This document shows positions 24,286 through 36,100 of a stretch of DNA of 64,000 bases, one piece after another. A program made the position numbers and the translations under genes. The notes beneath the pieces are model-generated. The model did no database searches and was not told the DNA's origin. It saw only the letters and a program-made list of their open reading frames with translations. Source of the stretch: Toxonevra muliebris (taxonomy: Eukaryota; Arthropoda; Insecta; Diptera; Pallopteridae); assembly GCA_963691655.1 (NCBI GenBank), contig OY829326.1:147082998-147146997 (forward strand). Reading direction: 5' to 3'. Position 1 is the first letter of the stretch. Each line of letters starts with the position of its first letter.

Positions 24286-26849
24286 TATTACAAAATTTTG
24301 TTTAAATATTTCCTATATTGAGAATTGTTAGTATTTTGCAATTCAGAAGAAACCCACTTTATTTTCTTCTCCGTTAATTTGTTAACATGTTTGTTCTTTG
24401 ACGTTTGAATTTATACTGTTTTGCCATATGCTATTATGTAGCAGTAGGATCCTTGCGCATTCGTCAACCACCAAACCGTCAATTCCTTTTTCTCCTTTTG
24501 ATATATTTTGTTTTTATCGTTTAAAAGTCACTCAAGTGTAACAGAAATTTCATAACTAGTATGGGTATAACCACTGACAGGTGTCTTAGCCAAGTTAGTA
24601 AATTGACCCTAACAATTGCATACACTTGCAATTCACACAATGTTGATGATTAAAAAAAAAAAACAATAACAAAAAAATTTTTCTTTTTAATAGTATTTGA
24701 CTTTTTTGTTTTATTGCTTTTCTTGAAATGCCATGTTGGCAGTTAATTTGAAAATGTGTGCTACATAGTTTCAGCGTTGAGAAATTTCTAGAGATACCAT
24801 TGAAAATTTTCTTTTTCCAAAATCTAAGTTTTACCCACAGTATAGTTTAACCATGATGAAAAAAGGAGATGAAGTCACGAGCTTACTATCTCTGAATTTT
24901 CAACAGGGTGAAGTCATCTCAGAGAGTAAAAGTTATAATGTCAAAAATAGCTTCCGTTATGAGCATTTAAAATTCGAATTTTGGTACTACACTTTTGTTT
25001 ATTTACATTTTGCACTATTTTGACACTACAAAATCTGGCTCTTCAAATAAAACAAGAGAGTTCTCAGAGATGACTTCACGCTCTTAAATACGCCTTTGCT
25101 TATGCACTCATTTAAGAGAGTAATCTCGGAAAATCGAATATTTTTTTAAATTCCGAACGATTCGCATCTCAATAATAGTTTAGATTGTACAGCCGAGCGT
25201 TCAGGTAGTCTGGGAAACGAACCTGAGACAGCTGGAACAAAGTGTGATATTTCACCAATTTTTCTTTTTTTTTTTTGGGGTCGGCGGGAAGGTTAAGGTT
25301 AATTACACAGCGACATTTACACATCCCCAAATAAAAAACATTAAAATTATAGTAAGGTCTTTGTACGTGAGTTTCTTGTGCGCTGCGAAATAAGCGTAAG
25401 TCAATTCTCAATTGAAGCGCGTATATCGCCATACAAGCTATAAAGGGTTCAACCCCATCTGGTTCACATTTGCTCACATAACTCTAATACTCCAATATTT
25501 TTTCTTATATATATTTTTTCCTCCAAAAATTATTGTGCATTCATCTCATCGATCATTCCATTATAAACTATCCGTATCGAAATATCATAACTCTGATTTA
25601 ATCAACACATACGACCTCTATTATTTTTCTTTAAGGAAATGATAACAAACAAAAAAACGAAAAATATGGTAATCTTTTGAAACAGGGGAAAGAAAACAGA
25701 AGTGCCGTGGTTGTTTTGATATGCACATATTTCAGAGTGGATAAATCTTCTGTTCATCTCTAACGAAAACTCCATTTACGTAATTGAATCTCATTCCACA
25801 TTATCCGTTTCTAGAGGTTAGTAATATTTGGGGAAGTATCCAAGGAAGGAGGAAATATCAATTCTTTTGATAAATACATACCCCTTAAATTATGCAACAA
25901 AAATAGGGCTACTCACTGAACAGCTGTTGATTGCAGTTTTCTTTTGTTCTCTCTTCATTCTCTTTCGTAGCTCAATGTGAAATAGTACTAACAAGAAAAA
26001 AATACTGTACTCACACGGTTGCATTTAAGTTTTATTTTTTCTGCGCATTCACAAAAATAAAACAAAACATTAGATATAATTTAGGCTCCAACTTACACCC
26101 GATAGTTTTCATTGCTTATTCTTTGAAAAACATTGTGATTTATGATTTAAAGAAATGCCAATACGACTAATTCTGTGCTATTATTTTATTTTTCCTCGGT
26201 CTACTTCAAAGTCAAGGGTGGACCAATATCAATTGCCGTATGTAAGCATAAGATTCATGCCTTCAAGTTGAAAATAAATAAATAGAATTCAGTGTGCTCC
26301 TTTTTCTTGGACTACACTCACTCAATATCAAACTAATAAATTTGTATAACAGCATCCAATTGTCCATAACGTTCTAAAAATGTATTAGCAGCTAATCTAA
26401 TGACTTAACGCCTACATGAAAATATTAAACTTACTAAGCAAGAGGTTCAAAGTTCAGAAGTTTCGACCATAATTTTTACCTTTCATACAATTTTCTTGAA
26501 TCTTTGAAAACTTACCAGATTTGTATATCTTGATGCACCAATAAATATTATCTGATTTCAAAAATTCTTTTGCATTATATTTGTACACTCAAGAAGAAAT
26601 AAAAGAAGAAATTTTAAAAAACTTTTGCTCCAAAAATTTTGAAAAATCATAACTTATTGTCGAAATTTCGGTATTTTCAAGACCCTTTAGGAACCGGAAG
26701 GAATTATCTGATTTCAAAAATTTGTTTTTACTTTTGTTCATCTAGATCTGAAAAAACTTTACTATGTAGTCACTTCTTTATTTGACGCCACTTTTGGCAT
26801 ATTTTCCATGCCCCAAAAATTTCTCTTTGTTTGCTCAATTTTGTTACAT

Positions 26850-27290
26850 ACCCACTAAAGCACAGTAGATAAGACTACGAGAAGTCGACTCTCTGCTTGA
26901 TTGTATGTAGCCGACTAACAACTGCATAACTCCGTTTCTTACTAATTTCATATGAGTGCAACAAAAACGCGATTCGCCACGTGACCGTTGTAGTTGAAGG
27001 TTTTGCACTCATCCTCTTTCAATTTTCTCAAGCTTTTTTTCTGTTAAAATTCTTTACACTTATCGGCATATATAATATAATCAAGCTCTTTCACTAAAGC
27101 ACATGAGATCAAACTGCGAGAAGAAGACTCTCTGCATTATAGTATTTTGTAGCCGATCCCCATATGACCTCGTTCGCTAAACACTAACAACAGCATAACT
27201 TCGTTTCTTATTAGTTCCGTATGAGTGCAGCAACAATGCGATTTCCGTTGCAAAATATTCGATTTGCCCTCTCTTAATGAGTTTCATTTA
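26850..27290 (+). repeat. Interspersed repeat, two diverged monomers
   Basis: Two units carry the series ctaaagcaca..agat, actgcgagaag..gactctctgc, tgtagccga, cataact.cgtttctta and tatgagtgca. The same series is found at 34925-35380 and, inverted, at 49440-49690. Direct repetition of a weaker kind continues at 27310-27380 and 27480-27550. Confidence 0.7.
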
Positions 27291-29669
27291 AAAAATAATT
27301 ACGGTTTCTTATAAACTCTTCCCGTGATAAGATTATTTGTCGTTAGTGCGTTCTACGGAGTGGTAGACTATTAAATACTTTCAATGCGATCTATTTAAAA
27401 AAAAGAAGAACATTTTCGATTTAAGCATGCAGAAATAACTTATTTAATCTTTTATTTTGTGTAAAAGTCTCATAACGATATCTTATGAACTCTCTCCGTG
27501 AGAAGAAAATGTATCGTTTTTGTGTTCTACCTAGTAGTAGTCCATTGAAATCTTTAAAGGCGACTTTTTCGAACATTTGTTTTTTGACTTATGACAGTCT
27601 TGAAGTAAAATATCGTTATAATCGTATATTAATGCAAAAATTCAGCGCGGCGACAATGTGCGCAGCTTATCAAGATGAGCAGTGTTTAGTAAGTACATAA
27701 GAGAGAAACTAACAGCGCTGTATGAAAACCTCCATTGTTTTGCAACTCTGCCAGCAACAATTCAACTCAGCTGAATTTTTTTCTTCTCTGATATTATTGA
27801 TTACGATTTTCAGTTGCGTTTCATCTTTAAACTTGTACGTGAATAATTTTTTGTGCATACTTATATATATCTACATATATTTTTTTTGTAATATTTTGCA
27901 CAAAAATTGAAAGAAACTAATTACATACACATAAACAATTTCTTATACTAATATAAAAAGTGCGTAATATGAAAATTATATAAAAAAACGGAGAAAATTA
28001 AACCCTGAGGAAGAGAATCTCAGTGAAAACGTGAAGAAAACTAGTGAAAATTGTAAGTTTCAAGCCATTTTACATATATACAGAAGAAATAAAGTGAATT
28101 GTAAGAATGTGCAAGGCTGATGAGTGTTAATTGCAAGATGTTATTGAGTAATTTTTAGCTGATTTTTCGTATTCAAAGCTAAATGTATTAAGATTTTAAA
28201 GCATAAGTAAACAATTGCGACCTTCTTGTAAGTGAGAAATAATTGAATTAAATGTATTGGCGACGTCATTCATTAAAAACACTTGCGTTTTTTAAATATT
28301 TTCCGTGCATTTCGCATTATTTTGAATAGTATTATTTTCTCACAATATTTCCATAGCAATAAAAATTTGTATGATTGCTTTTCATAATATTCAAATGAAA
28401 ACGGAAAGGAAGTGCAATAACGAAATGAAAAACGTATAAAAAAACAGGTATAAAGAAAGAGAAGAAAGAAACGACGACGAATAATTTGGAAAACAAAAGA
28501 GAAAAATTTTAGTGAGTTCGATGAAAAATTTCGCATGAAGTGAACTCGTGGAAGAAAAAAAAAACGCTGAAAAAAGAAAAACAAAAAGAAATTCCTGTAA
28601 ATTTTTCAAATGTATGTAAATTATTTAAAATTAATTAAACACGCAAAAAAGCATTGCAAAAAAATGTGTTGAAGAAAAAATAAATGACCAAATTAGTCAA
28701 AAAAAAAAAAAAAATTAAGAAACGAAACTGAAAAGAATGTGACGTGAGAAATATAAAAAGGAATGACAAAAAAACGAAACGAAGGAAAAAAAAGAAAGGA
28801 AAACGTAATGAAATGAATTTTTGATTTTCATTCGTTTTTGGTGGATTTTCGTAGTAAAAACGCAGTTTTTCATGGAAATTTTTCACTGATGATAATACAA
28901 GAAAAGTTTTATAGCCTTTGTGTTTAGTGTTTCAAAGTGGAAGCGCAGCGTGTGTGGCAAAAATCTCGTACCAGAAAGTGTGATTTGGTCGCTGCAGAAG
29001 CAAAAGCAGCAGTAGCAGATAATCGTCTTGTTATTCCCACGTCATGCAACTCTGTTTGTTATCTAGTATGTGTTTGTGTCTACCGCCGACGCAGCAGTGA
29101 CAGAGGGAATAGTCAGGAAAGGCCAATAAAATCAGTAGTGTATATAAACGCCTATGTCAAATTTACAAATTAATAACGCTAATAAAATCACTTCAAAATA
29201 ACGACGACATTCAGCCGATTACAAAGCACGCTTATAAAATGATCAATTACAAGAGCATAGTTGTTTTTGTTTTGTGTCGACTTTGTAAGCTTTGGTTTTC
29301 TGCTCTCAATGCTGCTGTCAATTTTGTATAACAATAACTGTGCTGCCAACGTTAGCAGAGGGAGCGCATCACTTTGTTTTTTCTTTTGTTGTTTAATGGG
29401 GAGGGCAGGTTATATTTGGTAAATTTTTTGTTCGTTCATTTCTTAGTGGGTGCAGTTTTTTGACATTATGGCCTACTGCGTGTGTATTTGTGTGGAAGAG
29501 GGTGTGGGAGGAATACATATGCAAGAAGTGCTTTCAATTCTGAGTACTTTCTGTGTATACAACAAAATCGTAAAAATTCCTCAAAAAATATAATTTTCTT
29601 GCACTTTCATTTTTTAAATTATATTTTTAATAAAAATATATTACATTGTAATTTTTCTTTCATTTGCAG

Positions 29670-29978
29670 ATAAAAATATATAGAATAAACTAACGCTGTA
29701 GCATCAGTGAAAGAATAAACACGAAAAAAGGCAGCTACATTAATAACCAAACAAAAACAATTTTCAACAACTTCCTTAGCAGAAAACGAAAAAAAGCAAA
29801 AACGAAATTAACAAAGAAAATATATTCAACAACAAAAAACAAGAACAACAATAAAACGCATAAATTTAATGCCAACTTAATTAAAAATAAAAACTTATTA
29901 ATAACAAAAACAATAAACTTACATCTATAGTAATAATAAAACTAAAACAACGACTGCTATAAATAATAATAACAACAA
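29670..29978 (+). other. Probable 5' untranslated part of the first Ubr1 coding exon
   Basis: A consensus acceptor (tttctttcatttgcag) ends at 29669. The following A-rich sequence runs to the Ubr1 ATG. A matching donor (gtaagt) occurs at 28053 after leader-like sequence, and another at 28228. Which upstream exon is used cannot be decided from sequence. Confidence 0.45.
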
Positions 29979-30153
29979 ATGGATAGATACGATTTAGAGG
30001 ATGTGGTTGCACCACCAGCACAAGTTGCTGAATCACCCTTAAAGGATTGGCGCCTCAAATATCAAGCTGGCACAATACAAAAAAATGATTTCATTGAATT
30101 TTTTCAAAAAGAATCACGGAAATATTTCGATTTTCAATATGAACATGAAGCAG
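29979..30153 (+). CDS. Ubr1: Ubr1 exon 1 (coding)
   Basis: ATG in aacaaATGG context. The exon encodes MDRYDLEDVVAPPAQ and on to YFDFQYEHEA, then one base of a split codon before donor gttagt. Confidence 0.85.
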
Positions 30154-33100
30154 GTTAGTTTTTTCATAGTTTTACATAAACGCAGACACCCTCGTAATAA
30201 CACCGAAACCACAAAGTTATAATTTGTAGTTACAGTTATGCTTATTTACAATAAATACCACAAGCAAATTGACCTTCATCTTGTTTGTGAGCGTCAATTG
30301 TGGTGGTTGTAGTGGCACTGGCTAATGGTGGCGGCGGCGGTGACAACATTATTGTTGACATCCTCATGATATTCATCGGCATTAATAGTGAGTGGTAGCA
30401 GTAATTTTATCTTCAACAGCAGTACTACCTCGTCTTTGCTACTGACGTTTTTTCTCAGTACCGGAGTTGCCATATTTTAGTATTAGTTACTCGGAATTTT
30501 AAGCAGAAAGTCGAAGTATTTTTTATACACCACAATCTACGAGGCTTTCTCCAAGAAGAAGAAAAATATGCCTATCTGGTACACTACTATGTTAGTACAA
30601 TATAAAAATCGAATCCCCATTAGAAAATAGCAAAAAAGGATTCAATTCAGTGAGGGCTCAGGGGAGTACATATGAATCAATTAAATGAATATGCATTAAG
30701 TGTGAATTAATAGTAGGCAACAGATAATAAGAGAACATATTTTATTTAATCTCTTTTTATTGACTAATGACTAATAATTTTAGCTAAAATCATGACTCAA
30801 ATGACAGATTTAATTTTTCTTTTTCAATAATGGGAGATGGTCTATTTCGGTAGCTGGATGAAGAATTTCCTTCTACCAAAGAAATGATTAAATTTTTTAT
30901 TGCATATATTTGTTGTTGTGATAGCAGAAATATTTTGCATTTGCAATGATGCAAGACCATTTCCACCAAATCGTGAATAGGGCTAATGTTAACTCAGAAT
31001 TTTTTCCATTCGTTTAAATTGCGTCGAGTTTACCTATGAAAAATTTCGAATGTGCTATAATTAAAAGAAAAATGTACAGTTCACCAATATCAAATGTTTC
31101 TTATCGCGAAATTCTCGAATTAAGTATTTATAGCGAATTGTAAGTTCTATGAAAAGATCACGTTTGCACATTTGTTTAAAAGTAATGATTTCATAAAATT
31201 CAATAGAATTCACCATTGGGCACTACAAGTGATTAAATCAATTTATATCAGAAAGAAATGGACTTTTATTTTTAAACACTTCGCCTTGGCTTTGGTAACT
31301 AAATCAATCAATTATGCATTCTTAATCTTGTTCTAGAAATCTGTATATCCCTTTTGATCTATGTATGAGAGAATTTTCTGTGGCTACACAATACTGGAGT
31401 GAAATATGAATATTAATTATAATCAGAATAAAAAGAATTTCTTAGTACGCATGATAGCCTATTTAGTAGTAATGAAAAATATAAGTTGCAATTGTATAAA
31501 TTTTCGTTTAGATCTCAAACTAATACGAAATACCTATATATAGGGAGTGCCAGAGAAGTGTATGAACAACAGGCACTGGGTGATTTATATTCCATGAAAC
31601 TTCCAACTGACTCCAAGAAAATCCTGAATTTGATTTCAATTCGCTTTTAAACCAATCTTTTTAAACATGGTTAGACCAGATAATTAATTTTTTGTGGCAT
31701 TTTCGAAACTAAAATTCGCGTCATTTTTGTTTATATCTAAGCTAAAAAATAGAACAAAAAATAGGCAAGCTATTTTCGTCTTCGAAACAAAAAAGTATAG
31801 TTGAAGTTTGTCAAAAAGAGATCTGGATTGTATTGTATCTGGGCATCTGGCTTGAACTGCAATGCTAGAATCCTGTATGCTTATTTCAACAAATTTGCAT
31901 TATAATTATAAAGCTGTTACCGACACTTTGAATTTTAGAACTCGAATCCTGAATTAAATTCATTTCAACCTTTAACTCAATTTTTCAACCATAGTTGGGT
32001 CATACATGCCATAGTTTTTGATACGAATTTCATATAGCATATTTGAAGTCGAAATTTACGGTTTAATTGGATGAACTAGTTAAAAACAGTGGCTGCAGAT
32101 ATCAATGTTATTTTTTGTTTTTAGTTATGATCCTACAAACTTATTAAAAATTATGAATCTGATACGGATTCTTTAAATATAAGAACATAAATTTACTTTC
32201 TACATTTTCCTTTACATTCAAAACTGTGTTTAACTTACTCTTAAAATATGGAATTAGACATCAAACTTTGGGCGTTTTGTTTTCCCATGAAGCTCCCCAC
32301 TTATTCCTAGTAAAATCCTGAATATAAGCCTGGACTTTTAGCAATTTGGATATAGGCTGAAACCGACTGGCATATTTTTTATCTAACATAAGCCTAATCC
32401 GTGTTCTCAAATGGTTAGACTATATATATTGTCAGAGAGCTGCCGGAACCAAGGATTTCGGTTGAGTTAAATAAATCACGAAATCAGAAATATTAGACAA
32501 TTTATTAAAATTTTAAGTTTGGTGGCTCCATTTTTTTTAAACACAATTTTTTCATTTTGTTTTTAAAACACGAAAATATGAATAACCACATGATAAATTT
32601 TGAAAATTTACATAATCGTTGACAAGGGAATATAATGCCACATCCGAAAACTCAAACAGTCAAGCTTATTTTGTGTTGCGAAACATAATAGTAACGGTTT
32701 CGTATTGGATTTGGAGATTTTTAAAAAAATTGTCCGGCATTCAAATTTCTACCTAGAGGCATCTGCACCTATTTCATGTTTTACATTTAAAATCGGTTTT
32801 CATTTAAAGTCATCACATTGGCAACACTGCTTTAAATTTGGTATTTATGAAAAGCGCAAGCGTACACACCCGCAATTCCAAACTGATTTGGATTATAACA
32901 ATAGCACTTTAATAGCAACAAACAACAACAACATTAATGTTGCACGCTTGAATTTTAGTTTCATTGTTAGCTGTGAATTGTGGTTATTAAGATTGCTGTA
33001 GACGTAGAGATGGAATGGCATGCAATTACAAAAGATATACATGTACATAAATAATTCTTTATACAGGGTTATAATGGAAAGTAATTGTTGTTGTAAATTA

Positions 33101-36100
33101 TAAAAATAATGCGTCGTAGATTTAGTGTAATTTATAGTGTAGTAGATAAGTGTGAATTTAACAATCAAGGCGTTTTAATTTGATAAAATTTTTTTTTTTT
33201 TTTTTAATTAAATTTCATTACAAATCAATTGAATTGGAAGTCGCTTTTTCACCAAAACCACTTTGCACGCACATCCTACCCTGTAAATGCACATCTAATT
33301 AAACCACAATTAGCCTTTCCTCTTTGGTGTTATTGCCTGATCTTGAGCATACTGCAAGTTTTCCTGCTCAGTTTTCATGTTCATGGTTTGCCATTGAAGG
33401 ATTCATTTCCGTTTAAATACCACTACCATAAATGGTTAAAAATTGGAGTCATATATAGACGGGCATTTGTTGTTGGCGCCGCGTGCTACTACTAATGTTT
33501 GTTGACTCAATTGTGCTACTTCATGGCTGTAATTGTATTTCAACGTTGATCGTTGAATGATGACGACGCCGCCGTCGTTGCACTTCACTACACTAAATCA
33601 GTAAAAATGTTTATTGTATTGCCATAAAGTTTGCAAACACAAATATTTAGATTTGTACAATGAATTTTATTAATTTTATATTTGAATTTCTACTGTAACT
33701 TTTGGCATGTAGTTAAACGTTTTGGTTTCAGTAGTTATTTGCTATTTAAATTGATTTAAATTAGTTAATTATTTGAATTGAGCTAATATTATTTCACAAT
33801 TTATTAAGCTTACTATACACTATCTGTTAATTATTATTATACAATTTTTTTTTTGTGTTATTCTACTAATATTATTTTACTTATTATTTTGCATATGAGT
33901 TTTTGCTTACCTTTAATCTTAAATTATAAACATTTTTGTATACAATGCTTAAGTATGCATGTATAATTTTCCATGTGTAATCAATCAGTTATATTTGAGC
34001 CGCTTTATACTATAAGTTTGAATATATTTTTATTCTTGATTGCGTTATTTTCATAATTTGTAATGATTACTCAAATTTAATATAAATATTTCACTTAGTT
34101 TTTATATACCTACCAAATACATTACAAAAATAGACTCATTAGAAATCTTGACGCGCCGATATAGATCTCAGATATTCTGTGAAATTATGAAGAGAAAAAA
34201 TTATGAAGATAGTGAGAAGTTATGAACATGAGTCAGAATCGCTCCCCACAACTCTAACGCATATTTTGACACCATATTTCATAGATATTTACTCTGAAAA
34301 ACATTAAATTATCATACCTCCATTTGTTTGAACGTGGTGGTTCGATCCTCGAACCCAATTAGCGCTAACGCGCCGATCTGTTCATTCCATCATATATAAT
34401 AGTTGGTTCATACCAGGATCTCATAATATTGCTTACGAAGTTTTTTCCACCCATTTCTTATCACAAAATTTGATTCTATTATCGCAAAAATCTTACTTGA
34501 GTTCAATTAATCGAATCACTTTTTATTATGTTTAATTTACCTAGTAATTTTGGATTGGCGAGAATATTTCCGCAACGGCAGTCTAATGACAGCATACTAG
34601 GCTTTCATCTTTGGAGTCGCGGGTTATTCCCGACATGGGCATGGCTATACACTTTCGCTTAAAAATTGGTTTTCGTATTATTTCTAAATTCAAGTATTAT
34701 AAATAATGAAAGAGAAACAGTAGTTTACTTACTCTGGAAATGTCCAGCTTTATGAAAGGGAAAATCATCTATTACAAAAAAAAACTGAAAAAAAATTATG
34801 TGTCTGCAGGCATTTACAGTAGAAGTGAAGTTGTGTTGTTTATTTGAAAACATTTATAACAAATTCTGTGAAATTTTTGTAGTCTTCTTCTCTCTATTTT
34901 GTTGTTGCTTTTCTTCAGTTGATACTCTCTACACTTATCGGCACAAACACGACGTACGTATAAAACACAGGAGAACTAAGTTCCGCTATATGCAATCAAG
35001 CAGAGACAACTAGATCGGCTCTCTCACTAAAGCACATAAGATAAAACTGCGAGAAGTCGACTCTCTGGTTGATTGTATGTAGCCGAATAACAGCTGCATA
35101 ACTTCGTTTCTCACTGGTTTCGTATGAGTGCAACAATCCTTTTTCAATTTCCTGAAGCTTTTTTCTGTTGATACTCTCTACATTTTATCGGCACAAGCAC
35201 GACGTAGTATACGTATGTAACACATGAAAGGAAAGCTCAGCTATATGGAATCAAGTTCTCTCACTAAAGCACATGAGATAAAACTGCGAGAAGTCGACTC
35301 TCTGCATAATTGTATGTAGCCGATAATTTCGTTTCTTATAAGTTTCGTATGAGTGCAACAACAACGCGATTTCCGTTGCAAAATTTTCAATTCACCCTCG
35401 CTAAAGAAGTTTCACTTCAAAAACTTCTTGGCACAAACCACCACTTCAACTCTCCCTCTGGAGACTGAGGGGGAAATTTCACTTCGTTGAAGTTGTTCTG
35501 AAATTCTGAATTTCATCTGACAGCTTTTGTATGGCGAAACTTCGCTTTTCAGACGCATTTCAATGAAATGCTAAGTTTGCCTGAAATTCCCTCTCGAGTG
35601 CCCGCACAATTATGTGTAATTAACTTAAGTACCTGGGCGACCGAGCTCCGCTCCGCAAACAAAACATTTTTTTTTTTTTTTAAAGAGGATTCAATTCTCT
35701 ATCTGAGAATCGAAACCGTTGAAGTAGTACTTCAACCATTTAAGAACTAAGTGAAGGAAGTGACTCATTTTATTAGAACAATCCATTTGGAAATTTTTTA
35801 AGAATTTAACCCCATCAGGGAATCGAACCTGAAGCAGCTGGAACTCGGTCTAGCACTTGAATATTAAAGAACAAAAAATAACAACTAAAAAAATCTAACC
35901 ACATTGCAGGATTCTAAATTACACACTCCGGAGTAATAGACCCACGCTCTAGCCACTGGGCTATTGAGAATGTGATCTCGGTGGCGAAATTACCAATCAT
36001 ATTACGTGGGCAAGTCAATTTTGTTGCTTTGTCCCTGAAAACACGGTGAAAACTAATTTTCCCAGAAATAAGTCTAAACTGGATCGATTTTTCACCTTCG

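Larger units (their letters stand above)
24286..29978. other. Divergent intergenic region with promoters of the OFD1-like gene and Ubr1
   Basis: No complete coding gene is seen. An inverted-repeat patch lies at 24860-25130, a SINE-like scrap at 25190-25300, a copy pair of an interspersed repeat at 26850-27290 and an A-rich stretch at 27900-28900 of untranslated-leader character. The first exon of the OFD1-like transcript should start just above 24285. I see no convincing TATA box for either gene. Confidence 0.5.

Noticed and set aside
28273..28886. Minus-strand frames rich in Phe
   Set aside because: Produced by A-rich plus-strand leader-like sequence; low complexity with no protein features.
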